This document shows positions 33,057 through 41,101 of a stretch of DNA of 44,348 bases, one piece after another. The DNA lies in contig JADLDR010000068.1 of NCBI GenBank assembly GCA_020846535.1, positions 1 to 44,348 of the forward strand, read 5' to 3'. How positions within the stretch are numbered: the first letter of the stretch is position 1; each line of letters starts with the position of its first letter. This stretch comes from Armatimonadota bacterium (GTDB lineage: Bacteria > Armatimonadota > JADLDR01). The translations under genes and the position numbers were made by a program. The notes under the pieces were generated by a model. The model saw only the letters and a list, made by a program, of their open reading frames with translations. It ran no database searches and was not told the DNA's origin.

Positions 33057-34511
33057 TCAACCTTGACTCTTGCTCGCCTGCCAGACAGCTTCCATTTCTT
33101 CCAGAGACATCTCCTCCAGGGTGCGTCCGGACTCGCGGGCGGCGGCTTCGATGCTCTCGAAGCGGGCGTTGAAGCGGTTGATCATCTTCTGAAGGGCGTC
33201 TTCAGGCTCGATTTTCAGGAAGCGGGCAATGTTGACCACCGTAAAGAGGATGTCTCCGATCTCCTCGAAGACGGCCTGCCGGTCGTCCGACTCGCGGGCA
33301 GCTTGCAGTTCGGCCAGTTCCTCATCCAGCTTGGCGAAAACGCCTTCGATGCTGTCCCACTCGAAGCCGGTGCGGGCGGCCCGTTTGGATACCTCCAGGG
33401 CGCGCATGAGGGCGGGAAGCTGGCGGGGGATGCTGTGCAGGACGGAAGGCGGCTTCTCTTCCCCGGCCTTTTCGTCCTTTTTGATTTTGTCCCAGTTCCG
33501 CAGCACATCGTCGGAATTTTCCACCTCTACATCTCCGAAGACGTGGGGGTGCCTGCGGATCAGCTTTTCGGTGACGCCGTGGAGGACATCGTAGATATCG
33601 AAATAGCCTTCCTCGCTGGCGATCTGGGCCTGCAAGACGGCCTGCATCAGGAAATCACCCAATTCCTCGCAGAGCCGGTCGGGGTCCGCCGCCTCCACCG
33701 CCTCGACCACCTCATAGGTTTCCTCGACCACGTATTTGAGGAGGGAATCGTGGGTTTGCTCCCGATCCCAGGGGCAGCCGTGATCGCTCCGGAGTTCGGA
33801 GATGATCCAGGCCAGCCGGTCGAAGGTCTTCTGGGCCTCGGGCGGCAGGGAAGGAAGATAGAGCGATGTCAGATGGTCGACCGGGTAACGGTCGATTTCG
33901 TGCAGAGGCAGGGATCGGGAGATATTACGGCCCTGTTCCGGGTCGTAGGCGACAAGGAAAACCGGAGTATCGCCAGGATAATGGCGGGCCATCAGGGCCA
34001 GCTTCACCTGGGAGGCGATCCGCCGGTCGTAGACCTGGAAGATGAGGTTGCCGACCTCGGGGCTGGGCGGGGTGTTGCCCAGGTCGAGGGCATCCAGAAG
34101 CTTCAGTCCCCGGTCGATATCGAGCCGGAGGGCCTGAATCGCGGGTTCGAGGAAGCTGGCCGAGCCGACGATCCTAACCGGGATGCGCCGCCGGTCGGCC
34201 TCCTTCATCAAGAGACTGACCGAGGCTTCGGCCACCAGAGGGTGGCCGGGGACGGCGTAGACCACGCTTTCCCCGGCCTTCGCCCTGGCAAGCAGGGTGC
34301 GTACGATGCGTTTGTAGACATTCTCGAAGGTGCGGGCCGATTCATAGACGGCATCGAAAGACTCGAACTCGATGCCTTTTTGCTCCAGCAGCGGAACGGT
34401 CGGGTGGCGGCGGGTGCGGGCGTAGACCCGCGGAGCGCCTTTCAGCGCCTCCCACGCTCCCAGGCTCAGCCATTCCAGCGGCCCGGGGCCCAGCCCGACA
34501 ATGGCAATCAT
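33057..34511 (-). CDS. mazG: Tetrapyrrole-methylase/MazG fusion protein (YabN-like)
   Basis: The 484-residue product joins two parts. Residues 1-215 are a tetrapyrrole-methylase-type domain ('MIAIVGLGPGPLEWLSLGAW', then 'VYAVPGHPLVAEASVSLL'). Residues about 230-484 are MazG nucleotide pyrophosphohydrolase domains with 'CPWDREQTHDSLLKYVVEET' and 'RLCEELGDFLMQAVLQAQIA', then a second MazG unit ('LDEELAELQAARE', 'EEIGDILFTVVNIARFL'). MazG hydrolyses NTPs to NMP and pyrophosphate, cleaning up damaged nucleotides. This same fusion is known in Bacillus YabN; the methylase part has no proven role. Its start overlaps the stop of the foldase gene by four bases (ATGA). Confidence 0.92.
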   Translation of the reverse strand: MIAIVGLGPGPLEWLSLGAWEALKGAPRVYARTRRHPTVPLLEQKGIEFESFDAVYESARTFENVYKRIVRTLLARAKAGESVVYAVPGHPLVAEASVSLLMKEADRRRIPVRIVGSASFLEPAIQALRLDIDRGLKLLDALDLGNTPPSPEVGNLIFQVYDRRIASQVKLALMARHYPGDTPVFLVAYDPEQGRNISRSLPLHEIDRYPVDHLTSLYLPSLPPEAQKTFDRLAWIISELRSDHGCPWDREQTHDSLLKYVVEETYEVVEAVEAADPDRLCEELGDFLMQAVLQAQIASEEGYFDIYDVLHGVTEKLIRRHPHVFGDVEVENSDDVLRNWDKIKKDEKAGEEKPPSVLHSIPRQLPALMRALEVSKRAARTGFEWDSIEGVFAKLDEELAELQAARESDDRQAVFEEIGDILFTVVNIARFLKIEPEDALQKMINRFNARFESIEAAARESGRTLEEMSLEEMEAVWQASKSQG

Positions 34512-35491
34512 TGCTGCGGCTGCTGCACGGGCTGGTTCTTGACAGCCTCGCCCTTCTTTTTCTCCAGGTCTTTGTAGCGGTCGGAGAAAACTTTCACTTC
34601 GGTGTTGAGCTGGAACTCCTGCACCTTCTTTTGCAAAGCCTCCGTTTTTTCCCGGGTGCCCAGGGTTTTTTGCTGCAAAAGGCCCTCCCGGATCGTCCGC
34701 CTGACCTTATCTAAAGAAAGAACCTCCCCCTTTTCGCGCTCGTCCACTTTGATGAATGAGTAAATGGTGACAAGATTCTTTGTCTCAGGATTGGTGATCC
34801 GGTTTACAAGCGGCTCTTTGGTATAGGCTCCCGGAGCCAATGTGAAGGCTGCCTTCATGATATCCGGTGGAATCTGAGTGTTATTTCTGGTGATATATCC
34901 CATATCGCCGCCATTGCCTTTGGTGCGCGTATCCGCCGATTTCATCTGGGCGACGGTGGCGAAATCGACCCCTTTCTTCAACATCTCTTTAACTTCATCG
35001 GCATCCTTTTTGTTGATCACGGTGATGCCTCTAATTTTCGCCCTGTCGGGCCGGGTAAAGCGGGTGCTTTTATTCGCCTTATAGAAGTCCTCGATTTCCT
35101 TATCGCTCACTTTCATATCTTTGGTCGCCACCTTGAAGCCGGCCAATTCGACCTTGACCGTTTGTTTCAGGGTATCCATCGTCAGGTTGCGGCTGGCAAG
35201 GCTCTTTTCGAAATTGGGATCGAGCTGTTTCAGATCGTTGATTTTCTCGTCCACCTCCTGATCGGTGGGGGCGACGCCCTCTTTGGCCGCCATCTGCAAC
35301 TGCATTTTTTCGTTGATCATGGCAGCCAGGGCTTGCTTCCCGGCAGCCAACTCCAGGCGCTTATAAAACTCGTCTTTGGTGATTTTTTCGTCATTGACGC
35401 GGGCTATCGGTTTGTTGCCCCCGCCGCCGCAACCGGCCAGCAGAACGCACAGACCCCCCAGCAAAGCACCGCTCGTCTTTAGATATCGCAT
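34508..35491 (-). CDS. Parvulin-type peptidyl-prolyl isomerase lipoprotein (PrsA/SurA-like)
   Basis: The 327-residue product has a lipoprotein signal with lipobox LLAGC (Cys21) and a SurA-N-like helical part ('ARVNDEKITKDEFYKRLELA'). The parvulin domain at about 150-240 includes 'GVDFATVAQMKSADTRTKGN', 'GGDMGYITR' and 'AFTLAPGAYTKEPL'. It should help exported proteins fold at the outer face of the inner membrane. The end is a charged coiled-coil with a QPQQ-rich tail. The stop overlaps the mazG start. About 100 bases separate it from the SwrB-like gene upstream, so both could share the flagellar transcript. Confidence 0.9.
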   Translation of the reverse strand: MRYLKTSGALLGGLCVLLAGCGGGGNKPIARVNDEKITKDEFYKRLELAAGKQALAAMINEKMQLQMAAKEGVAPTDQEVDEKINDLKQLDPNFEKSLASRNLTMDTLKQTVKVELAGFKVATKDMKVSDKEIEDFYKANKSTRFTRPDRAKIRGITVINKKDADEVKEMLKKGVDFATVAQMKSADTRTKGNGGDMGYITRNNTQIPPDIMKAAFTLAPGAYTKEPLVNRITNPETKNLVTIYSFIKVDEREKGEVLSLDKVRRTIREGLLQQKTLGTREKTEALQKKVQEFQLNTEVKVFSDRYKDLEKKKGEAVKNQPVQQPQQ

Positions 35492-35589
35492 ATGGATTCC
35501 GAACTCCCTTCATCGATGCGTATTCGACTGCGAAGCCGCCCGGCAGGCAGGCGATCAAATCTCCGGGCAGCGGGATGCCGATAGAACTT

Positions 35590-36096
35590 CTATCTGTTTT
35601 TCCCCCTCAAGCCCAGGACGAGTTCCACCTCTCCCCGGGCGATCTGGGTCCGGCGGGCGATTTCGGCGGCGTCCAGGCCCTGACCGGCAAGGATATAGAT
35701 GATGTCATATTTCGAGGGCGGAGCGAGCGTTTCCTGCACAGGCGGCTCTTTTTCGGCTGAGGCCGGAACCGGTCTGGCGAACGACTCCGCCGCCTGCGGC
35801 AGTTCCGCCCCTTTCTCCTGACAGGCCCTGCGCTCCAGCGACCGGAGGGCCTGCTCCGCTGCCGCGATCTTTTCGTCCAGTTCCCGGCTGGCCTCCTGAG
35901 CGGAACGGCGCATTTCCTTGAGAAGCGCGCCAACCGCGGACTGGAGCGACTCCACCTCCCGAGCCACCTGACGGCGCACCGTATTCTCGTCCAGGCTCCG
36001 GCGGGCGCGGGAGAGGCTGCGGTAGTAATGAGCGATCATTCCCAGAAGCGCCGCCTGCGCGAGCAGAACCAGGATTTGCACAATCAGCAGCGGCAT
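35590..36096 (-). CDS. SwrB-like DUF6115/DUF2802-type flagellar-operon protein
   Basis: The 168-residue product has an N-terminal membrane helix ('VQILVLLAQAALLGMIAHYY') and a coiled coil at about 30-100. The conserved end 'YDIIYILAGQGLDAAEIARR' and 'GEVELVLGLRGK' is a helix-turn-helix-like motif found in DUF6115 and DUF2802 proteins. In Bacillus the protein at this place, SwrB, follows sigD and promotes assembly of the flagellar export gate. Here the gene lies 16 bases after fliA, which supports a matching role by inference. The sequence itself is not closely conserved with SwrB outside the end motif. Confidence 0.7.
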   Translation of the reverse strand: MPLLIVQILVLLAQAALLGMIAHYYRSLSRARRSLDENTVRRQVAREVESLQSAVGALLKEMRRSAQEASRELDEKIAAAEQALRSLERRACQEKGAELPQAAESFARPVPASAEKEPPVQETLAPPSKYDIIYILAGQGLDAAEIARRTQIARGEVELVLGLRGKNR

Positions 36097-36112
36097 ATCG
36101 TTTCCGATCCCG

Positions 36113-36883
36113 TCAGGGCAGGAAGAGCGACCCCTGCGCCGACAGGCGCCGCCTCAATTTGTTGACCGCCTGACGGTAAAGCTGGTAGACGCGAGATTCC
36201 GAAACCCCCAGCACCAGCCCGATTTCCTTATAGGTCAGGCCGTCCTGGTAGTAGAGGGCGATCACATGCTTTTCCCGCTCGGGCAGGCGGTCTATGGCCT
36301 CGGAGAGCGCATCGCGCTTGAGGTTCCATTCCACCTCCGCCGATGGGCTGACCGAGTTGTCCTGGATCACGTCCGCAAAGTGGATGTCATCGCCCGCATC
36401 GGTGAGAAGCAGGTCGTCCAGCGAGACCACCGTGGCCCGGCATGCGTCGGAGAGGAGCGTGTAGAACTGGTCGAGGGTCATGTTCATCTCGCTGGCAACT
36501 TCCTCTTCCGTGGGCGGGCGGCCCAGACGGCTCTCCAGTTGTAGATGCATCCTCTCCAGGTTCTTCACCTTGTCGCGTATGGAGCGGGGAACCCAGTCCT
36601 GCTCGCGCAGGGTCTCCAGAATCGCGCCCCGGATCAGGGCGATGGCATAGGTTTCGAATTTGACGTTCCGGGAGGCATCGAACTGGTCCACCGCCTTGAT
36701 CAGCCCGATGATGCCCGACTGGTGCAAATCCTCCCTGTCCAGGTTGGGCGGCATATTGGCGACCACCCGGCCTGCCGTGATCTTCACCAGATATGCATAG
36801 CTGTTGATTAATTCTTCCCTCGCTTTGGGATCGGCCTGCTGTTTGTACCGTCTCCAGATATCCTCTACCTTGACGTTGCTCAT
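36113..36883 (-). CDS. fliA: Sigma-28 (FliA/WhiG) RNA polymerase sigma factor
   Basis: The 256-residue product has regions 2-4 of the FliA group. Region 2 is 'RKVKFETYA'-like ('NVKFETYAIALIRGAILETL', 'REQDWVPRSIRDKVKN'), region 3 includes 'EVASEMNMTLDQFYTLLSDA', and region 4 is 'LPEREKHVIALYYQDGLTYK' then 'GVSESRVYQLYRQAVNKL'. It directs polymerase to late flagellar genes. The ATG at 36883 lies 14 bases after the small membrane protein gene. An anti-sigma FlgM gene is not beside it. Confidence 0.94.
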   Translation of the reverse strand: MSNVKVEDIWRRYKQQADPKAREELINSYAYLVKITAGRVVANMPPNLDREDLHQSGIIGLIKAVDQFDASRNVKFETYAIALIRGAILETLREQDWVPRSIRDKVKNLERMHLQLESRLGRPPTEEEVASEMNMTLDQFYTLLSDACRATVVSLDDLLLTDAGDDIHFADVIQDNSVSPSAEVEWNLKRDALSEAIDRLPEREKHVIALYYQDGLTYKEIGLVLGVSESRVYQLYRQAVNKLRRRLSAQGSLFLP

Positions 36884-36897
36884 GTAGCTCGCCTACC

Positions 36898-37287
36898 CTA
36901 CCGTTCCTGCGTCATTGACAGGCGAACGGCCTGCGCCATCCGTTCGGCATCGACGCCCGTTGCCGCGCCCTCCGCCTTCTCCGGCGATTCTCCTGTCAGC
37001 AAATCCTTCAAGTCCTCGAACTCGCCCTCGGACACCGTGACATCCAGGTTCGTTCCGGTCTCTCCGGCCCCTGTCCCTGCTCCTGCCGGCTCCTCGTCCG
37101 GCAGGCCGGCATGCTCCATCAAGAACCAGCGCATGCCGATCCCTGCGGCCATGGCGATCACGGTCGCCAGCGCCACCCGGAAGAGGAGGGTCTGCACCCC
37201 TATCCCGGCGGACATGGAGGCCAGCGCCACCAGCAGCCCGCTGGCAGCCGCCAGGAAACCCGGCAATTTGTCCACAAATGCTTTCAT
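36898..37287 (-). CDS. Small two-helix membrane protein in the flagellar operon
   Basis: The 129-residue product has two membrane helices (about 9-31 and 34-54) followed by a hydrophilic tail with Gly/Thr/Glu-rich sequence ('GAGTGAGETGTNLDVTVSEG') ending in helical 'RMAQAVRLSMTQER'. I do not recognise it. It directly precedes fliA with 14 bases between, so it is probably in the same transcript. Repeat copy D lies upstream of it. Confidence 0.65.
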   Translation of the reverse strand: MKAFVDKLPGFLAAASGLLVALASMSAGIGVQTLLFRVALATVIAMAAGIGMRWFLMEHAGLPDEEPAGAGTGAGETGTNLDVTVSEGEFEDLKDLLTGESPEKAEGAATGVDAERMAQAVRLSMTQER

Positions 37288-37365
37288 ATTATATCACAAA
37301 ACAGGCGCAGATGAAAACGATGCTTTATAGGGGGCTGGCGGCATATAAGCAACCTGCCTCATAAA

Positions 37366-37604
37366 AGCCAACCGCCCCCCGGCTCCCCGCCAGACTTCGA
37401 CGGGGGGTCGGCCTTGGGATACTTTGAAAGATTTAGGACTTTGGCTTTGTCCCCCGGATGGGGCGACCGGTAGGGGCAGACCTGCGTGTCTGCCCTGTGC
37501 CTGGGGCGAACCCATCGGTTCGCCCCTATAAGACGAAAGTCCTAAGATTATCAAGAACACGTACGCTCTCAGTCCCCTTAGCAAGGGGGGTTGCAGGGTG
37601 CCCC
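37366..37604 (+). repeat. Structured intergenic repeat, copy D, interrupted
   Basis: It begins 'AGCCAACCGCCCCCC', has the CCCCGCC-AGACTT-CGACGGGG hairpin (one arm changed) and 'CCTTGGGATACTTTGA'. It is then split by about 120 foreign bases before continuing with 'TATCAAGAACACGTACGCTC' and 'TTAGCAAGGGGGGTTGCAGG'. Without the insert the order matches copies A-C. It lies between glgA and the small membrane protein gene, antisense to both. Confidence 0.7.
37427..37550. mobile_element. About 120-bp element nested in repeat copy D
   Basis: TTAGGACTTT (37433-37442) and AAAGTCCTAA (37536-37545) are perfect 10-bp inverted ends. Inside are two GTAGGGGC-type hairpins, one with CAGACC/GTCTG arms (about 37469-37497) and one with CGAACC/GGTTCG arms (about 37503-37528). 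The element interrupts copy D just after 'CTTTGA', so it inserted into an existing repeat. Confidence 0.6.
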
Positions 37605-37612
37605 TGTATATC

Positions 37613-39082
37613 CTACCTCCGTTCCAGGGCTTCCCGGTAGAAGCGGAGGTATTCCTGGGCGGACTGGTTCCAGGAGAAATCGCAGGATAGGGCGTTGGCG
37701 ACCAGTTTGGCCCAGGCCGCGCCGTTCCGATATGCGTAAAGCCCCCGCTGGATGCATTCCAGCAGGGCTTCGGGCCTGTATTCGCTGAAGATGAAGCCGT
37801 TTCCTTTCCCGGTGGCTGGGTCGAACTCGGTGATGGTGTCGGCAAGGCCCCCTGTTTTGCGGACGACGGGAACGGTTCCGTAGCGGAGGCTCATCATCTG
37901 GCCCAGGCCGCAAGGCTCGAAGCGGGAGGGCATCAAAAAGAAGTCGCACCCGGCGTAGATGCGCTGGGCAAGATTCATGTTGAAGCCGATATTGGCTTTC
38001 ATCTTGTCGGGATAGGCCGCCTCCAGCGCCCGGAACGCCTCTTCGTACTGCGGATCGCCCGTTCCCAGGAGGACGAACTGCATATCCAGGGCCATCAACT
38101 GGTCCCGGATGGCGGCGATGAGGTCCAGCCCTTTCTGGTCGGCGAGGCGGGAGATCAGGCCGAAAAGGGGAACCCGGGGGCTGACCGGCAGGCCGCTCTC
38201 CTCCTGCAAGGCCGCCTTGTTTTTCGCCTTGCCGGAAGGGTCCTCGGAAGAGAAGTTGAAGGGGATGCGGGAATCGGTGACAGGGTCGTATTCCTCGTAA
38301 TCGATGCCGTTCAGGATGCCTCTCAGCCGGCTCTGATCCGCAGTGTAGCGCAGCAAGCCTTCCAGCCGGCACCCGTATTCCTCGGTCTGAATCTCCCGGG
38401 CATAGGTGGGGCTGACAGTGCTGACCATATCGGAAAAGACGATGCCGCCCTTCATGCAGTTCACCCTGCCGTAAAACTCCAACTGATCCAAGGTAAAGAG
38501 GCCAGAGGGAAGGCCCGCATAGGCCAGAATCTCGTAATCGAAATCGCCCTGATAGGCCAGGTTGTGAATGGTGAAGGCGGTCGCCGCCTTCCCGAGTTCG
38601 GGGTGGTCGCTGTAGACGGTCGCCAGGTAGGTGGGGGTCAGGCCGGTGTGCCAGTCGTTGGCATGGATCACATCGGGCATCCAGCGAGGCTCCAGATGGA
38701 GGAGCATTTCAGGGACGGCGCGGCTAAAATAGACGTAAGGGGCCGCCCCGGCCTCCATATCGTATACCTTTTTCGACTCGGTGGCCTTGGCGAAATAGCG
38801 GTCGCTCCCGATGAGGTAGACCGGGATTTTCGGCTCGATCTCGACCTTTTTGATAAAGCCGTGCAGGGTTTCGTACCCGAGGGGCACGCTCAAATGCTCC
38901 ATCACGGTGACGCATCCGGGATTGCTTTCGATCATCTTATAGCAGGGCATCACCACGCGCACATCATGCCCCAGGGCTTTCAAGGCTTTCGGCAGAGCGC
39001 CGGCCACATCGGCCAACCCGCCCACCTTCGCAAAAGGGGCCACTTCCGCAGCGACGATCAGGATTTTCAGTTTATCTTTCAA
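37613..39082 (-). CDS. glgA: Glycogen synthase (ADP-glucose type, GT5)
   Basis: The 489-residue product matches bacterial GlgA: the ADP-glucose loop 'APFAKVGGLADVAGALPKAL', 'NDWHTGLTPTYLA', 'FTIHNLAYQGDFDYEIL', and the catalytic C-terminal 'PSRFEPCGLGQMMSLRYGTV'. It lengthens alpha-1,4-glucan chains with ADP-glucose. I start at the TTG at 39082 because AAGGAGAAGG lies seven bases before it; an ATG at 39124 would directly abut the flhG stop with no ribosome site and add 14 residues. It sits between flhG and the sigma-factor part of the flagellar operon, an unusual position. No other glg gene is in the window. Confidence 0.9.
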   Translation of the reverse strand: MKDKLKILIVAAEVAPFAKVGGLADVAGALPKALKALGHDVRVVMPCYKMIESNPGCVTVMEHLSVPLGYETLHGFIKKVEIEPKIPVYLIGSDRYFAKATESKKVYDMEAGAAPYVYFSRAVPEMLLHLEPRWMPDVIHANDWHTGLTPTYLATVYSDHPELGKAATAFTIHNLAYQGDFDYEILAYAGLPSGLFTLDQLEFYGRVNCMKGGIVFSDMVSTVSPTYAREIQTEEYGCRLEGLLRYTADQSRLRGILNGIDYEEYDPVTDSRIPFNFSSEDPSGKAKNKAALQEESGLPVSPRVPLFGLISRLADQKGLDLIAAIRDQLMALDMQFVLLGTGDPQYEEAFRALEAAYPDKMKANIGFNMNLAQRIYAGCDFFLMPSRFEPCGLGQMMSLRYGTVPVVRKTGGLADTITEFDPATGKGNGFIFSEYRPEALLECIQRGLYAYRNGAAWAKLVANALSCDFSWNQSAQEYLRFYREALERR

Positions 39083-39124
39083 CCGCCTTCTCCTTGTGTT
39101 GTTGAGTGGGGCACTCCGGGGCAT

Positions 39125-40000
39125 TCACCCGAAAAACCGGCGGATTCTTTCCGCAAACCTGCTGTTTTGCGCCTCCTGCGTCCGGCATCCCAGCCCGGCA
39201 GCGATGCGGGCGATATGCTGGGCGGCAGGGCTGGCGGGGTACGCCAGGCTGAGGGCCTGCTGGCGGCGGATCGCTTTTCCCATGCTCGCGTCAGCGGGCA
39301 CATGGCCCAGATAGGCCACCGGCACCTGCAAAAAACGACGCGATACGGACATAATATTCTGCGCGATAGCGCCCGCTTCCTTGCCGTCGGCGGCCATATT
39401 GACCACCAGTTTCAGAATCGCCTCCGGATTTTTCTGGGAAACCACTTTGATCATGGCATAGGCGTCGGCCATGGCGGTCGGCTCTGGGGTGGTCACCACC
39501 AGAACCTCGTCGGCGGCCAGCACGAAGGCCAAGACGTTCTGAGACAGCCCGGCCCCCGTATCGAAAAGAACGACATCCGCCATCCGGTCGAGGCGGGGGA
39601 AATCGCTCAAAACGGCCTCCCGCCTCTCCTCCGAAAGATGGGCCAGGTCCAGAATGCCCGATCCCCCGGTAATGATGGCAATGCCCCCCGGGCCGGAAAT
39701 GACGATATCCTCCAGAGTTTTCGCTCCCTGCAAGACATGGTGCAGGTTGTAGGGAGGGCTGACGCCGAGAAGCACATCGATATTGGCAAGCCCCAGGTCG
39801 GCATCGAACACCAGCACCCTCTCGCCGTCGCGGGCCATCAGGATGGCGAGGTTAGCGGTCAGGTTGGTCTTCCCCACCCCGCCCTTGCCGCTGGTGATAG
39901 CGATGGTGCGGCAGCACGACCGCTGTTCCGGTTTCTCCGACCGGGCCAGCTTTTTCTGCTGCTGGGCCAGAACGCGAAGCCCCTGGGCCTGATCGCTCAT
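39125..40000 (-). CDS. flhG: FlhG/YlxH/FleN MinD-like ATPase
   Basis: The 291-residue product has the deviant Walker A 'SGKGGVGKTNLTANLAI', 'VLVFDADLGLANIDVLLG' and 'VVLFDTGAGLSQNVLAFVL'. Its first residues, 'MSDQAQGLRVLAQQ', contain the DQAxxLR motif that in Bacillus FlhG stimulates the FlhF GTPase. A short basic C-terminus ('FAERIRRFFG') could bind the membrane. FlhG proteins set flagellar number and place. The start overlaps the flhF stop by four bases, so the pair is coupled. Confidence 0.93.
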   Translation of the reverse strand: MSDQAQGLRVLAQQQKKLARSEKPEQRSCCRTIAITSGKGGVGKTNLTANLAILMARDGERVLVFDADLGLANIDVLLGVSPPYNLHHVLQGAKTLEDIVISGPGGIAIITGGSGILDLAHLSEERREAVLSDFPRLDRMADVVLFDTGAGLSQNVLAFVLAADEVLVVTTPEPTAMADAYAMIKVVSQKNPEAILKLVVNMAADGKEAGAIAQNIMSVSRRFLQVPVAYLGHVPADASMGKAIRRQQALSLAYPASPAAQHIARIAAGLGCRTQEAQNSRFAERIRRFFG

Positions 40001-41097
40001 GACGCCTGCCCACCCAGGATCAGCCGGACCAGCAGGTCCGGGTTCGCCATCTCGATATCCTCCGGCACTTTCTGTCCGGTGGTCACATAGGAAATGGGAA
40101 TCCGGCGTCTGTCCAGGACGTTCAGGACAGCCCCGTAGGAGTCCGTTTCATCCAGCTTGGTAAAAAGGAGGCGGTCCACCTCCACCATTGAGAACCGTTC
40201 GATGATATCGTAGAGTTCCCGGTCGCGGGTGGCGAGGCTGAGTACCAGATGCGTTTCGCAGGGAATGCCTCCCAGGAGCATCTTGAGTTCGGACAGGTGC
40301 AGGGTGTTCTTCTGGCTCCGTCCCGCCGTATCGATGAAGATCAGGTCCCGGTCGGCGAAACCGTCCAGGGCGCTGCGAAGCTCCTTGGCGGTATGGGCGA
40401 CCCGGATGGGGATATCGATAATGTCCCCATAGGTTTTGAGCTGCTCTACCGCCGCCACCCGGTAGGTGTCCACCGTGGTCAGGGCCACCTTTTTCTTTTC
40501 GAGAAGGGCGAAGTTCGCGGACATCTTGGCGATGGTGGTCGTCTTTCCCACCCCGGTCGGGCCGATCAGGGCCACCACTTTAGGCAGGCCCGGCGCCATC
40601 GCCACCGGTCCGGATACCTCCAGAAATCCCCGCAGCGCGTTCGGGACGAGGGTTTCGGCCTGGCGGTCGTCCAGCCCGGAGGGGGCCGGGATTTGCGCCA
40701 TGATCTTCTGGACCACCGGCTCGTCCACCCCGGAGGCCAGGAGGCGCTCGTAACAGGCGGCCAGCCGGGGATCCACGGCCTGCGCCTGGGGATGGCTGTC
40801 CTTGAGAAGCCTCTCGACACTCCCCTGAAGGGACTGGATCTGCGACTCAAGCGTCCGGATGCGCCGGTCTTCGACAGGTTCAGGAGGGGCTTCCACCGCA
40901 GGCCGGCGGCTTGCCGGTTCGGCGATGTGGACATCATCGGCAGCCAGGATTTCCACGGTCTCTTTCGCCATCATGCCGAGGATGCCGCCACGGGTGAACT
41001 TTTTGGTGTGCAGGATGACAGCATCCGGCCCCAGGTCGCTGCGAACTTTCATCAGCGCCTCCTGCATGGTCGGAGCTTCGTAACGCTTGATCTTCAT
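39997..41097 (-). CDS. flhF: Flagellar SRP-type GTPase FlhF
   Basis: The 366-residue product begins 'MKIKRYEAPTMQEALMKVRS', the usual FlhF B-domain start, and has a charged linker. The SRP-GTPase has 'VVALIGPTGVGKTTTIAKMS' (P-loop), 'VDTYRVAAVEQLKTYGDIID', 'LIFIDTAGRSQKN' and 'LLFTKLDETDSYG'. It targets flagellar assembly at the cell pole or membrane. I prefer the ATG at 41097, four bases after flhA; an upstream GTG at 41109 overlaps flhA. The flhG start overlaps its stop. Confidence 0.93.
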   Translation of the reverse strand: MKIKRYEAPTMQEALMKVRSDLGPDAVILHTKKFTRGGILGMMAKETVEILAADDVHIAEPASRRPAVEAPPEPVEDRRIRTLESQIQSLQGSVERLLKDSHPQAQAVDPRLAACYERLLASGVDEPVVQKIMAQIPAPSGLDDRQAETLVPNALRGFLEVSGPVAMAPGLPKVVALIGPTGVGKTTTIAKMSANFALLEKKKVALTTVDTYRVAAVEQLKTYGDIIDIPIRVAHTAKELRSALDGFADRDLIFIDTAGRSQKNTLHLSELKMLLGGIPCETHLVLSLATRDRELYDIIERFSMVEVDRLLFTKLDETDSYGAVLNVLDRRRIPISYVTTGQKVPEDIEMANPDLLVRLILGGQAS

Positions 41098-41101
41098 CCT
41101 G

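Noticed and set aside
39082-39124. An ATG start at 39124 for glgA
   Set aside because: It would directly abut the flhG stop with no ribosome site; the TTG at 39082 follows a strong AAGGAGAAGG and matches the usual GlgA N-terminus.
9787-40090. Very long open frames opposite the efflux, ABC-ATPase, MazG and flagellar genes (for example 9787-11244 minus, 11482-13020 minus, 33021-34577 plus, 38564-40090 plus)
   Set aside because: They mirror the third-position GC bias of real genes, have no ribosome sites, and their translations are low-complexity His/Gly/Arg/Asp-rich. The opposite strand carries clear conserved domains in each case.
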